From Mariniblastus sp964414815 (lineage in GTDB: Bacteria; Planctomycetota; Planctomycetia; Pirellulales; Pirellulaceae): a DNA stretch of 64,000 nt. The DNA lies in assembly GCA_964414815.1 (NCBI GenBank), contig CAYPXY010000014.1:29753-93752 (forward strand), written 5' to 3'. The notes beneath the pieces are model-generated. The model made no database searches. It saw nothing but the letters and a program-made list of their open reading frames with translations, and was not told the DNA's origin. Below, one piece after another: positions 17,711 to 26,792 of the stretch (position 1 is the first letter of the stretch; each line of letters opens with the position of its first letter). The position numbers and the translations under genes were made by a program.

Positions 17711-18070
17711 ATGCCCAAAAACGTATTAGGAACAGAACTCCAGTCTTGCTGTTGCGATCCGATGACCGGATTTTATCGCGATGGTTATTGCCGAACCGGG
17801 ATGGAAGATTATGGACTCCATCTCGTTTGCGTCGTCGCAACGGAGGAGTTTCTCGAATTCAGCAAACGGGCTGGAAACGATCTGTCGACGCCCGTTCCGG
17901 AATACGATTTTCCGGGGCTGCAACCGGGTGACCGGTGGTGTCTGTGTGTTTCGCGATGGGTCGAGGCGTACAAGGCTGGCCAGGCACCGCAGGTGATTCT
18001 GGAATCGACCCATATTTCGGCGATCGAATTCGCCGATCTGGAGGATTTGAAACGGTTCGAGTATCGGTAG
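17711..18070 (+). CDS. DUF2237 family protein
   Basis: A 119-residue protein matching the DUF2237 family (NVLGTELQSCCCDPMTGFYRDG, then DLSTPVPEYDFPGLQPGDRWCLC and VILESTHISAIEF). The family is widespread, short and of unknown function. The Cys-Cys-Cys cluster near residue 13 could bind metal, which is speculation. The ATG follows the fhs stop directly with no gap. It ends 9 bases from the convergent pyruvate kinase stop. Confidence 0.88.
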   Translation: MPKNVLGTELQSCCCDPMTGFYRDGYCRTGMEDYGLHLVCVVATEEFLEFSKRAGNDLSTPVPEYDFPGLQPGDRWCLCVSRWVEAYKAGQAPQVILESTHISAIEFADLEDLKRFEYR

Positions 18071-18079
18071 CCGTTGCGC

Positions 18080-19516
18080 CTAAACAGTCTGTCGCAACTG
18101 CATGGTTTCGATGACTTTGCCGTGGGCCAGCACATGGGTGATCACCACCAGCCACTTGCCTGGATCGCACATGTTCTTTTCCGCCAATCGTTGAATCGCG
18201 GTGACGATGGTGGTGTTGGGATCATCCGAAAACTCGATCAAGAATGGCTCGACCCCCCAGGGCAATACCAGTTGCCGATACGTGGCTTCAACATCGGTGA
18301 AGGCAAATATCGGCACGTTGAGGGCGCGGAGGGATCCCAACATGCTGGGCATCGAGCCACTTCGCGTAAAGACCACGATGCCGGCTCCATGATCTCCGAG
18401 TTCCTGAGCTAAAACCGCGGCCGAACGCAACATCATGGTTTTGGGTTCGTCGAAAACAATTCGCAGGTTCAGCGGCCGGGTCAATGTGGGCTGAATACTG
18501 GAGATAATGTTTTTCATGACCTCGACACATTCCACCGGATATTTGCCGACGGTGGTTTCGCCGGACAACATGACGGCATCGGCTTGTTCACGAACGGCGT
18601 TCGACACGTCCGAGATTTCAGCCCGCGTCGGCATCGGAGCCTCGATCATGGATTCGAGCAGTTGAGTCGCAATGATGACCGGTTTGCCGTCTTCGAGACA
18701 GGCTTCGACCATGTCACGCTGGACGATCGGCAAGCGGTGATAGTCGATCTCAATGCCCAGATCGCCCCGCGCCACCATGATGCCATCCGACACGCGAATG
18801 ATTTCACGCATGTTGCGGACACCGGTCTGCTCTTCGATTTTGGCAATGATTTTGGCCGTTGATCCCAGCCCCTTGAGCACCCCTCGCAGTTCATGAATAT
18901 CGGCAGCGCGCCGAACGAAGGACAACGCGATGAAATCGACTCCCGCCTCGACACCGACTCGTAGATCGCGCATATCTTTTTCGGTGAGCGCCGGCAAATC
19001 CACGTCCACACCTGGCAGATTGATATGACGTCGCGATCCGAGTCGTCCGGGTGTTAATACTTCACAGATAACACTTGTGGGGTCTTTCTCAATGACCCGC
19101 AGACGGAGCAAGCCGCTGTCAACCAACAAGATCCCACCGACCGGTACATTGCGGGCAAGCTTCGGATAGTTGACGGACACATTGAGTGGCCCGTCAGCCG
19201 GTTCCGCAGATTCCTTACAGACAAATCGGACTTGGTCGCCGACATGCAGGTCGACCGGTTCCGCCAGATCGCCCGTTCGAATTTCCGGCCCCTTGACATC
19301 CATCATCACGGCGACATGGGAATCGAGTTCAGCCGAGGTCTGCCGGATGTTGGCGACCACTTCGTGAACCCAATCGCCGGTTGCGTGAGCCATATTCAGC
19401 CGAAAAATATCGACTCCCGCTTGAACCAGCTGTCGCATGACCTCTGGCCTTTCCGACGCCGGGCCGAGCGTCGCAACAATGGTTGTATAGCGATAATTTT
19501 GGGGAAGTCTTTTCAC
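18080..19516 (-). CDS. pyk: Pyruvate kinase
   Basis: Last step of glycolysis, phosphoenolpyruvate plus ADP to pyruvate plus ATP; 478 residues. Conserved blocks are TIVATLGPASERPEV, FRLNMAHATGDW, DVKGPEIRTGDL, KIIAKIEEQTGVRNM, MVARGDLGIEI, PVIIATQLLESMI and SDVSNAVREQADAVMLSGETTVG. The Asn-Met-Ala-His variant replaces the usual Asn-xx-Ser/Thr-His in the active-site loop. The start is GTG at 19516, without a Shine-Dalgarno but 10 bases after a CAGT-type tandem repeat. It is divergent from pgk with a 243-base spacer, so two lower-glycolysis genes share an intergenic region. Confidence 0.95.
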   Translation of the reverse strand: MKRLPQNYRYTTIVATLGPASERPEVMRQLVQAGVDIFRLNMAHATGDWVHEVVANIRQTSAELDSHVAVMMDVKGPEIRTGDLAEPVDLHVGDQVRFVCKESAEPADGPLNVSVNYPKLARNVPVGGILLVDSGLLRLRVIEKDPTSVICEVLTPGRLGSRRHINLPGVDVDLPALTEKDMRDLRVGVEAGVDFIALSFVRRAADIHELRGVLKGLGSTAKIIAKIEEQTGVRNMREIIRVSDGIMVARGDLGIEIDYHRLPIVQRDMVEACLEDGKPVIIATQLLESMIEAPMPTRAEISDVSNAVREQADAVMLSGETTVGKYPVECVEVMKNIISSIQPTLTRPLNLRIVFDEPKTMMLRSAAVLAQELGDHGAGIVVFTRSGSMPSMLGSLRALNVPIFAFTDVEATYRQLVLPWGVEPFLIEFSDDPNTTIVTAIQRLAEKNMCDPGKWLVVITHVLAHGKVIETMQLRQTV

Positions 19517-19526
19517 GGGTGTGGGG

Positions 19527-19554
19527 GGTCAGTAGTCAGTGGTCAGTAGTCAGT
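19527..19554 (-). repeat. Tandem 14-mer before pyruvate kinase
   Basis: Two exact copies of GGTCAGTAGTCAGT (19527-19540, 19541-19554) on the plus strand. Read in the direction of pyk they are ACTGACTACTGACC repeats ending 10 bases before the GTG start, the same register as at fhs. Confidence 0.8.
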
Positions 19555-19759
19555 CGCAGCAACTTCTCCTCATCGTAGTACATTGTTCGATTCCTTGCGA
19601 TACAGATTGAATTCATCTGAAATTCACATTGGCCCCGTATTCAACGGCCGCCATCATCCCCACGATCTTAATTTTCGGGTAGAATACGAACTTCATTCTC
19701 ACCCCCCATCATGGGGCCAGTCGTGGGGCACACACTCCCATTTTTTTTTACGAAGCAAT

Positions 19760-20947
19760 ATGGCAAAACGATCGATCGACGACATTGATGTCCAGGGAAA
19801 ACGAGTCTTCATGCGAGTGGACTTTAACGTCCCGCTTGACGAGCAACTCAACATTACGGATTCGCTGAGAATCGAAATGGCGCTGCCCAGTATCCGCTCG
19901 GTGATTGAGCGGAACGGAAAGCTGATTCTCGCCAGCCATCTCGGTCGTCCCAAGGGAGCACCGAATCCCAAATACAGTCTCCGGCCTGCCGCCGTCAAAC
20001 TGGGTGAACTGTTGGGGCAACCTGTTCAGTTTGCGGAAGACACCATTGGGCCGGATGCGAAATCCAAAGTCGCTGCACTGAAAGAAGGTGAAATTCTGAT
20101 CCTTGAAAATCTGCGATTCGATCCCCGAGAGGAAGGCGGCGATGCAGAATTTGCTCAGGAGTTGGCTCAGTTTGCGGATGTCTATTGCAATAACGCCTTT
20201 GGAACCTGTCATCGTCCCCATGCTTCGATGTATGGTGTTCCCAGTGCGATGGGGGATCGCCCCAAAGTGGTCGGCTCGCTCGTCGAGAAGGAAATCAAAT
20301 ACTTGAGCGATGCCATTTCAAATCCTCAGCGTCCGCTGGTCGCTATTTTGGGTGGCGCCAAGGTTTCGGACAAGATCAAAGTCATCCAGAACCTGGTGTC
20401 CATCTGCGATCATGTGCTCGTCGGCGGAGCGATGGCGTTTACGTTTTCGCTGGCTAAGGGCCAAAAAGTTGGAAACAGCCTGGTCGAACCGGATCGGGTT
20501 GAACTGGCGAAAGAGCTGATCGCGAACTCCGGTGACAAACTGGTGCTGCCTGTGGACGCTCATTGCGGCGATCAGTTTTCCGGTGACTGTAAAAAGATGC
20601 TCGTGCCTATGGGAGAGATACCAGACGGTTTTATGGGGTTCGACATCGGTCCGAAGACGGCCGAACGTTTCGCGTCGATCATCCGCGATGCGCGAACGAT
20701 TGTTTGGAACGGCCCGATGGGCGTTTTCGAGATGCCTCCGTTTGATGAGGGAACCAAGGCCGTTGCTCAGGCAATCGCCGACAGCAACGCGATCAGTATT
20801 ATCGGGGGCGGCGATAGCGCCGCGGCCGTCGCCCAGCTTGGTTTCGAAGATTCGGTAACCCATATCAGCACCGGGGGCGGAGCAAGTCTGGAGTTGCTGG
20901 AAGGCAAATCGTTTGCCGCCGTCGAGATCCTGGACGAGAAGAAGTAA
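19760..20947 (+). CDS. pgk: Phosphoglycerate kinase
   Basis: Transfers phosphate from 1,3-bisphosphoglycerate to ADP; 395 residues from the ATG at 19760, the normal family length. The longer open frame to 19583 is upstream sequence. Signatures: VFMRVDFNVPLD at the N-terminus, ASHLGRPKG, ENLRFDPREEGGD, NAFGTCHRPHAS, ILGGAKVSDKI, VWNGPMGVFEMPPFDEGTK and GGGDSAAAV with HISTGGGASLELLEGK. It is divergent from pyk and followed by the lipoprotein gene at 20983. Confidence 0.96.
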   Translation: MAKRSIDDIDVQGKRVFMRVDFNVPLDEQLNITDSLRIEMALPSIRSVIERNGKLILASHLGRPKGAPNPKYSLRPAAVKLGELLGQPVQFAEDTIGPDAKSKVAALKEGEILILENLRFDPREEGGDAEFAQELAQFADVYCNNAFGTCHRPHASMYGVPSAMGDRPKVVGSLVEKEIKYLSDAISNPQRPLVAILGGAKVSDKIKVIQNLVSICDHVLVGGAMAFTFSLAKGQKVGNSLVEPDRVELAKELIANSGDKLVLPVDAHCGDQFSGDCKKMLVPMGEIPDGFMGFDIGPKTAERFASIIRDARTIVWNGPMGVFEMPPFDEGTKAVAQAIADSNAISIIGGGDSAAAVAQLGFEDSVTHISTGGGASLELLEGKSFAAVEILDEKK

Positions 20948-20982
20948 CTGCAAGTCAAACCCCGCAACCGATCATCAAACCT

Positions 20983-22647
20983 ATGTCAAACCAGCCCGCC
21001 CATCACCTCCGCAACTCTTCAATTGTCAAAACCCGATTCAGCATGTTCTCCATGATGTTCTCGATGCTGGTCCTGCTGACCGGTTGTTGGTCAAAGAAGG
21101 ATCCGCCGAAACCTGTGGCCGAAGCGTCCGCAAGCTTTAGTCAGTCACAGGCGGACCCATCGGCAAACTCGACCGAGAGCAGTGATGCCGTGCCCGAGTT
21201 CACGATTTGTGTCTACAATGTGGAAAATCTGTTCGACATCGATGGGATCGCATTGTTTGAGGACTATCGGCCCGATCGGTATGGCCCTGGGCATCTGCTG
21301 GTGAAATTGAAAAATATCACTCGAGTGCTGTCCGCCGTGGACGATGGCAAGGGACCGGCAATCATCCTGTTCCAAGAGTTTGAATCAGACCAATCCAATC
21401 GCAACGAGGCATTCGACTATGGGGCTTTCATCAAACAGTACGCCGAAACCTCGATCGAAGCAATGTTGACCGAGCCGGTTTCGGATACGATCAAGGATTT
21501 GCCAGCCGAAGCCTTGCTGCTCAAGACCTGCCACGATCAAGGCTTAGGACCCTACGAAGTCGTTGTCGGCCAGTATCGTCCCGATCCGCTGGGCAGAACG
21601 GTGGCCCATGTCAACGTCACCTTTTCAAGATTTCCGGTACTTGAAGCCCGTACCCATCAATCTCCCGGCGCCCGGGGGGCACTCGAGGTCGTTCACCAGA
21701 TCGGCGATTACAAGTTGTACACGTTTGGCAATCACTGGAAGTCAGGAGCCTCCAACCCTAAAGAAGAAACGCTGCGAGTTGGCAATGCACAGGCTTTGCG
21801 CGACCGGTTGAATGAAGTTCTGCGAGACGATCCGTTTGCGGATGTGGTGATCGGCGGTGACTTCAATTCCCAATACAACCAGTTGCAACGGTTCCCCAAT
21901 ATGAAGCAGACCGGCGTCAATTCCGTATTGGGCAGCCAGGGCAACGAATGGGCGATTCGACAGCCCGGAGGCCCCAACCTTTACAATCTGTGGTATGAGT
22001 TGCCTCCGGAAGATCGGCGCAGTGACACGTATCAGGGCGAATGGGGAACGTTGATGCAGATGCTGATCACGCGTGGTCTCTACGACTATCGCGGAGTTCA
22101 GTATGTGGACAACAGCTTTGGGACACTGGCTCTGGAAAACGTCAATGCGCAGATGATCACCGGAATGCCATTTCGGTGGAAGAGCGTCAATGGCAGCGGT
22201 GCCGGATTTTCAGATCACCTCCCGATCATGGCTCGCTTTCGCGTTGCCCGTGAGAACGACAGCAGCCGTTTCCTGGAGTTGAAGCATCCTGGCACTGAAG
22301 GCAACACGATCGCAGAAACAAGTGGCGTGAAAACAAACCACCAAATCGCCGACGCGAAAGGGATCCTCGCAACACGCGATTTGGGCTCGGATGCTGCGGT
22401 TGGGAACCTGGATGGGCTGGGCAAAATCTATCTGGTCGAAGCAACCGTTTCTGCAGAAAAACCAATGCGGATCAAGCTGTTTCGTGACGAATTCAAAATC
22501 TGGTCGTTCGACCGTGATCTGCGGACGAAAATCTACGAACGTTTTCCTGTCGGTTCAACGATGAAGTTTTATGGGGAACTTGATTTCCACGAAGGCATGT
22601 GGCAGTTCCTGGTCCATGACGAATCGTGGCTGAGCCCCGGTCCGTAA
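20983..22647 (+). CDS. Exported lipoprotein of the endonuclease/exonuclease/phosphatase family
   Basis: About 554 residues. The N-terminus carries a hydrophobic segment ending in LVLLTGCW (lipobox, Cys near 36), so it is a lipoprotein. The true start may be the ATG at 21043, which would give a signal peptide of normal size. The domain from about 72 to 430 has EEP-fold marks: CVYNVENLFD, LFQEFES, GDFNSQYNQLQ, and SDHLPIMARFRV at the end. An extra C-terminal domain of about 110 residues (KIYLVEATVSAEKPMRIKLF) looks like a small beta-rich nucleic-acid-binding domain. Extracellular DNase or phosphodiesterase activity is plausible. It lies 35 bases after pgk, with a 112-bp element following. Confidence 0.8.
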   Translation: MSNQPAHHLRNSSIVKTRFSMFSMMFSMLVLLTGCWSKKDPPKPVAEASASFSQSQADPSANSTESSDAVPEFTICVYNVENLFDIDGIALFEDYRPDRYGPGHLLVKLKNITRVLSAVDDGKGPAIILFQEFESDQSNRNEAFDYGAFIKQYAETSIEAMLTEPVSDTIKDLPAEALLLKTCHDQGLGPYEVVVGQYRPDPLGRTVAHVNVTFSRFPVLEARTHQSPGARGALEVVHQIGDYKLYTFGNHWKSGASNPKEETLRVGNAQALRDRLNEVLRDDPFADVVIGGDFNSQYNQLQRFPNMKQTGVNSVLGSQGNEWAIRQPGGPNLYNLWYELPPEDRRSDTYQGEWGTLMQMLITRGLYDYRGVQYVDNSFGTLALENVNAQMITGMPFRWKSVNGSGAGFSDHLPIMARFRVARENDSSRFLELKHPGTEGNTIAETSGVKTNHQIADAKGILATRDLGSDAAVGNLDGLGKIYLVEATVSAEKPMRIKLFRDEFKIWSFDRDLRTKIYERFPVGSTMKFYGELDFHEGMWQFLVHDESWLSPGP

Positions 22648-22651
22648 ACAG

Positions 22652-22769
22652 TTAGGCGACCGGCAGATAAAAACGTACCCTAGTGTAGGCGAGTCGCTCC
22701 GCGACTCGCAACTCAGCGTCTGGGAAACACAATACTATTTGGGTAAACTTTTACCTGCCGGTCGCCTTA
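22652..22769 (+). repeat. 112-bp TTA-flanked palindromic element, copy A
   Basis: Core 22655-22766 (112 bp) between TTA (22652-22654) and TTA (22767-22769). Terminal inverted repeats GGCGACCGGCAG continue as [A/G]TAAAA; the inner hairpin is GCGAGTCGC/GCGACTCGC at 22689-22709. The right TTA is the TAA stop codon of the minus-strand astA gene. Confidence 0.95.
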
Positions 22770-23792
22770 CGTCGCGGAAGGCCGCAGGTCCACGGTACGA
22801 ATCGCATCGCCGACTTTCAAGTTCAACCGGAGTGCCGTGATTTCGTCGATGGTGAACTGGTCGCCATTGCGGACGGTCTTTCCAAGGCAGGCCCGAAACG
22901 ACAGGCTGGCGTTGGAAATCAGTTGCTCCACACCTGTCGCGATGCTGGAAACGATTTCGCCAACCGTTCCACGTCGGCTCTCGCGAATCGCGCGGATTTG
23001 GGCGGTCTCGCAATGCAGCGTCGGGCCGCCATCGAAAATATCGACCCGATTCCGGAACTCGAATCCTTCTTTGACCAGCATGGCTTTCGCGGGTTCCGTG
23101 TTGGGATGAACCTGGCCGATGACGGCTTGGGCAGAGTATGGTAACAGCGGAATGTAGATCGGGTGTTCTGGCATCAACTCCGCGATGAATTTTTTGGAGC
23201 GAGCCGTCAGCGTGTCGGCTTTTGGAAAGTCGATTTGAAAAAAGTTTGACCCCAGAGCCGACCATAGAGGTGAAACGCCATGCGGATCAACGACCCCTCG
23301 CATCTCCGCAATCGTTTCGGTCTCCATGCGTTCTGGAAACTCAGCCATGAACAAAAAGCGAGACATACTCAGCAGACGACCATGCCCTTCACCCCAGTAG
23401 TCGGGAGAAAGAAACAAGCTTCCGATCTCGGATGGCCCGTCGTGGTCCTCGATCAAATGCAGAATCTGGATTTCCTTGTGAACTCCCAGGTCTTCCGAAC
23501 TGTGAACGGATGTTTCAATCTCATAGGAATAGTTTGGCTGGAAGCCGCCGATTTTTGCGTAGATGGAGCTGGTGCCAACCACACCGCCCGTGGCCAGGTC
23601 TTCCATCACGAAAACATAGGTTTGACCTTCGGGCTTGGCGGTCTTCTGGGAGAATGCGAAGACGGATTGTTCGATGCGGGCGGCCAGTTCCTCCCTGGAA
23701 ATCCGCAGCGTAGTCAAACCGTACTCTGCCTTTTGAATCAATTCAAAAAGTTGATCCAGATCGGTTTCCCTGACAGCGCGAACAACCAGCAT
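22767..23792 (-). CDS. astA: Arginine N-succinyltransferase
   Basis: 341 residues with the AstA family pattern: VVRAVRETDLDQLFEL at the N-terminus, LFLSPDYWGEGHGRLLSMSR, AEMRGVVDPHGVSPLW, KKFIAELMPEHPIYIPLL and the C-terminal GDAIRTVDLRPSA. It catalyses arginine plus succinyl-CoA to N2-succinylarginine, the first step of the AST arginine-degradation pathway, in a GNAT-like fold. None of the other ast genes is nearby. Its neighbour is a membrane protein of unknown role starting upstream with a 10-base gap, so the two are co-transcribed. The stop codon is the flanking TTA of repeat copy A. Confidence 0.88.
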   Translation of the reverse strand: MLVVRAVRETDLDQLFELIQKAEYGLTTLRISREELAARIEQSVFAFSQKTAKPEGQTYVFVMEDLATGGVVGTSSIYAKIGGFQPNYSYEIETSVHSSEDLGVHKEIQILHLIEDHDGPSEIGSLFLSPDYWGEGHGRLLSMSRFLFMAEFPERMETETIAEMRGVVDPHGVSPLWSALGSNFFQIDFPKADTLTARSKKFIAELMPEHPIYIPLLPYSAQAVIGQVHPNTEPAKAMLVKEGFEFRNRVDIFDGGPTLHCETAQIRAIRESRRGTVGEIVSSIATGVEQLISNASLSFRACLGKTVRNGDQFTIDEITALRLNLKVGDAIRTVDLRPSAT

Positions 23793-23802
23793 GTCGATTC
23801 AA

Positions 23803-24732
23803 TCAGGATCTTTCCGGCGAATCTTCATGATCGCCTACGAAATCGTCTTCATCGTGAATGTTGTCGTCCTGGCCAGCAAAATCCTGGATTTCACGCTGGG
23901 CCATGGCGTTGGAACGATTGTAGCTGCCACCTTCGGTGTAGTTCAGAATCTCTTCAATTCGGGCCAGCTTACCTTTGACAAACGGAAACCAGGGAATTCG
24001 ATACAGCCACACGACCCGCTTCATCGTAAAGATGGTCTTGTCCATCCGGGTTTTCAGCGTCAACGATCCGATCCCGCCGAGAAACAACTCCAGGTAATCC
24101 AGCGGTTCATTCTCGGTCTTGAGACCGATCAACTCGAATCGCTCGCCCTTGCCGCCCAAGCGGTAAAGTGTCAGCCCCGATTCGTCGATGCGGACCTTCA
24201 TATGAGTGATGCTGTAGATGTAGTTGATGATGAACATGCCCCAGAAAACTAGTGACAGTGTGATCCAGGCCCCGGTGTTGACCGTCGGCTCAAGCCCCGA
24301 AAGCTGATTGCTGATCCAGCGGAACGGATGAATGATGTTCGCAATTTCCAGACAGACCGGTATACCGACAAAGGTTCCGGCCAATCCGAACACCAACAGA
24401 AACTTGCTTTTCGGAAGATTAAACCGATAGGCGATATACCACAGAATCATCGCCGTCAGGCCAATCCAGAACAGCATGTGCGAGTTGAAGAAAGGCTCGC
24501 GAGGATGGAGCAGTTGATGAACGGCGTCCTGAGCCGCAGGCGACAACTCCGATGAAATCCCATCCATGGTGGTCTGGATCTTGCCCAGTTGATCTTCGGT
24601 GAACCACTGAACTTTTTTTCGGAACAGCGACAATACCGCCAACAGCGCAAACAAAATCGCTGGATAAATTGCCAAAATTCCCGGCAGGTGATCGTACAGG
24701 ATAATCGGCTTGGGAGGGGCTGGCTTGTTCAT
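23803..24732 (-). CDS. Membrane protein of unknown function
   Basis: 309 residues, no family recognised. Hydrophobic segments at about 17-36 (ILAIYPAILFALLAVLSLF), 88-103, 112-132 and 152-172, then a cytoplasmic C-terminal half of about 130 residues with a PH-like pattern of short strands (KVRIDESGLTLYRLGG, FELIGLKTENEPLDYLELF, ARIEEILNY). It ends in an acidic tail (DDNIHDEDDFVGDHED). Strong AGGAAG before the ATG. It is first in a two-gene unit with astA. The late part resembles bacterial PH-domain membrane proteins, but this is a weak similarity by eye. Confidence 0.7.
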   Translation of the reverse strand: MNKPAPPKPIILYDHLPGILAIYPAILFALLAVLSLFRKKVQWFTEDQLGKIQTTMDGISSELSPAAQDAVHQLLHPREPFFNSHMLFWIGLTAMILWYIAYRFNLPKSKFLLVFGLAGTFVGIPVCLEIANIIHPFRWISNQLSGLEPTVNTGAWITLSLVFWGMFIINYIYSITHMKVRIDESGLTLYRLGGKGERFELIGLKTENEPLDYLELFLGGIGSLTLKTRMDKTIFTMKRVVWLYRIPWFPFVKGKLARIEEILNYTEGGSYNRSNAMAQREIQDFAGQDDNIHDEDDFVGDHEDSPERS

Positions 24733-24912
24733 TCTGACTTCCTTTGGTGTCGTAACGGGGGAGCACGCTACAAGGACTCCCGCAAATGGTCGAATAGTAT
24801 TCGAACTCCGGAGACTAATATTGAGATTTTCCGGCGCCGCAAAAGTCGATTCGATGAGAATCCAGTATAGCCCATTTGCGACGAAACGGGCAATGGAGCC
24901 AACTCGCCGCGA

Positions 24913-26346
24913 TTAAGCCTGGGGTTCGGTCATGCTCATGGGGTCGAGAGCCTCCTTGAGCTGATCGGCGGGCAGTAGATTTTGCTCCTCGCACAGTTGC
25001 CGGATCGTCTTGCCGGACTGGAACGCTTCCTTGGCCAGCTTGGCAGCTTTTTCGTAGCCGATGTACGGGTTGAGGCTGGTACACATCGACAGGCTCTTTT
25101 CCACAAACGATTCGCAGACTTCGGTGTTGGCCTCCATATCGGCAGCACAAAATTCGACAAACGCGTTGGTTCCGCTGGCCAGCAACGCCACGCTCTCGAG
25201 GGTCGTCTGTCCCATCACAGGCATCATGATGTTCAGTTGAAACTGACCACCCGTTGCACCGCAGATGGTAATCGTCTGGTCATTGCCCATCACACGGGCC
25301 GTCAACTGCATCATGCTCTCGCACATCACCGGATTGACCTTGCCGGGCATGATCGAGCTACCCGGCTGTCGGTCGGGCAGCGCGATCTCATAAAACCCGC
25401 AGCGTGGACCGGAGCCCAGCCAGCGAATGTTGTTAGCGACATTGTGCAGTGTCGTCGCAATGGTCTTGAGCTGGGCATGACAATCCACCAATCCATCGCG
25501 CTGCGCGTTGGCTTCGAAATGATTGACGGCCTCGATAAACGGGATACCGGTTTGCTGAGCCAGTTCAAGCGAAACTCGTCCGCCAAACTCAGGATGGGTG
25601 TTGATCCCGGTTCCAACCGCGGTTCCACCGACCGGAAGTTCACACACCGAGCGAAGTGCTTGCTCCGCGCGAACGATCGACAAATCCAGTTGACGTGCAA
25701 ATCCACCAAACTCCTGTCCCAATCTCAGCGGCGTTGCATCCGCCAGATGGGTTCGACCTATCTTGATCACCTGATCCCATAGTCGAGCTTTGTCATGGAG
25801 CGTTTCGGCAAATCGTTTCAGTGCTGGGATAAGTCTGGACTGAATTTCAATGGCCACCGCAACATGGATCGCGGTCGGGAAAGTGTCATTGGTGCTTTGT
25901 CCCATGTTCACATGATCATTGGGATGCACGATCTTGTTCGTTTCAAACCGGTCACCCCCCGCAAGCTCAATAGCTCGGTTGGCAATGACTTCGTTTGCGT
26001 TCATGTTGCTAGAGGTTCCCGAGCCTGTTTGATACACATCAATCGGAAACTGATCGTCGTGTTTGCCGTCGATCACCTCCTGCGCGGCATCGAGCAGCGA
26101 TTGAACCAGCGCGTCGCTGAGCGGATGTTTGCCGGAGCCTGTTAGTTTGCCAAGGTCACGATTGGCGACCGCACAAGCGTGCTTGACTCGCCCCATCGCG
26201 CGGATTAGCGGAACCGGCAGGGGCGTTCCTGAAATTGGAAAGTTCTCGACAGCGCGCTGAGTTTGAGCACTGTAATAGGCGCTCGAGGGGACTTTTACTT
26301 CGCCCATCGTGTCCACTTCGATGCGGTACTTTGGCTCGGAGGTCAT
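24913..26346 (-). CDS. fumC: Class II fumarate hydratase
   Basis: Hydrates fumarate to malate in the TCA cycle; 477 residues, a homotetramer in the family. Signatures: GSGTSSNMNANEVIANRA (substrate site), HPNDHVNMGQSTND, TRHLADATP-like block IGRTHLADATPLRLGQEF, GGTAVGTGINTHPEF and the fumarase/aspartase signature GSSIMPGKVNPV. Aspartase is the main alternative, but the overall pattern fits FumC better. AAGGA stands before the ATG, and a terminator at 26374-26407 separates it from the upstream small-basic-protein gene. Confidence 0.95.
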   Translation of the reverse strand: MTSEPKYRIEVDTMGEVKVPSSAYYSAQTQRAVENFPISGTPLPVPLIRAMGRVKHACAVANRDLGKLTGSGKHPLSDALVQSLLDAAQEVIDGKHDDQFPIDVYQTGSGTSSNMNANEVIANRAIELAGGDRFETNKIVHPNDHVNMGQSTNDTFPTAIHVAVAIEIQSRLIPALKRFAETLHDKARLWDQVIKIGRTHLADATPLRLGQEFGGFARQLDLSIVRAEQALRSVCELPVGGTAVGTGINTHPEFGGRVSLELAQQTGIPFIEAVNHFEANAQRDGLVDCHAQLKTIATTLHNVANNIRWLGSGPRCGFYEIALPDRQPGSSIMPGKVNPVMCESMMQLTARVMGNDQTITICGATGGQFQLNIMMPVMGQTTLESVALLASGTNAFVEFCAADMEANTEVCESFVEKSLSMCTSLNPYIGYEKAAKLAKEAFQSGKTIRQLCEEQNLLPADQLKEALDPMSMTEPQA

Positions 26347-26373
26347 GGAGGTTCCTTGGGGTTGGGTCGTCTT

Positions 26374-26407
26374 ATAAAAAAAGCCACCCGACCGATGTTG
26401 GATGGCT
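26374..26407 (-). terminator. Rho-independent terminator on the minus strand
   Basis: In the minus-strand transcript AGCCAUCC (26407-26400) pairs with GGGUGGCU (26389-26382), one G-U pair, followed by a run of seven U. It ends the transcript of the small basic protein gene, just before fumC. Confidence 0.85.
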
Positions 26408-26530
26408 GTTGGTAAGTTGTCCGTATTTAAGGAGGGTCAGAAGGCGGGTGTATTATGCGGGCAGTGAACTCGGTAGGAACTACGAACGCCCTGATACTGC
26501 GGCTTTCATGACCACCTCACTTGGTAATCT

Positions 26531-26577
26531 CGACCGCTACACACACCCTAAAAATACTTGACCGCTACACACCCTAC
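26531..26577 (-). repeat. GTAGGGTGTGT-AGCGGTC repeat, copies at the small basic protein stop
   Basis: Two adjacent reverse-complement copies of a word TAGGGTGTG(T)GTAGCGGTC (26531-26550 and 26559-26577). The family has other members at 53850, 54056-54073 (reverse) and 61221. The first copy in the reading direction of the small basic protein begins at that gene's TAG stop codon (26574-26576). Confidence 0.7.
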
Positions 26578-26792
26578 TTCTTGCCCTTCGTGGGTTCGTC
26601 TTCGGGGCCTTTCACTTTCTTCTTCTTTTTGAGGCTCAGTTTTTCGACCCGGACTTTGGGCATTCCATAGACAGCATCGCCTTCGGCCCATTTGCCTTTT
26701 GCAATCAACTGCTGAACCCGTTCATTGCGGGTCAATACATTGCGGGCTTTGTTACCGCCCACTTTTACTTTCAGACTGGTATCGAGGGTCAT
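26574..26792 (-). CDS. Small basic protein of the planctomycete/verrucomicrobial family
   Basis: 72 residues, strongly basic. MTLDTSLKVKVGGNKARNVL, TRNERVQQLIAKGKW and GDAVYGMPKVRVEKL, with a Lys-rich tail, match the small basic protein family I recall as TIGR04137, restricted to Planctomycetes, Verrucomicrobia and Chlamydiae. Function unproven; size and charge suggest a ribosome- or nucleic-acid-associated protein. It is monocistronic, bounded by the terminator at 26374-26407. The TAG stop is also the first base triplet of a dispersed repeat. Confidence 0.8.
   Translation of the reverse strand: MTLDTSLKVKVGGNKARNVLTRNERVQQLIAKGKWAEGDAVYGMPKVRVEKLSLKKKKKVKGPEDEPTKGKK

Noticed and set aside
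22652..22769. Copy A as an ordinary rho-independent terminator
   Set aside because: There is no T run after either stem, and five copies of identical 112-bp length with TTA flanks fit a repeat element better, although it may incidentally stop transcription.
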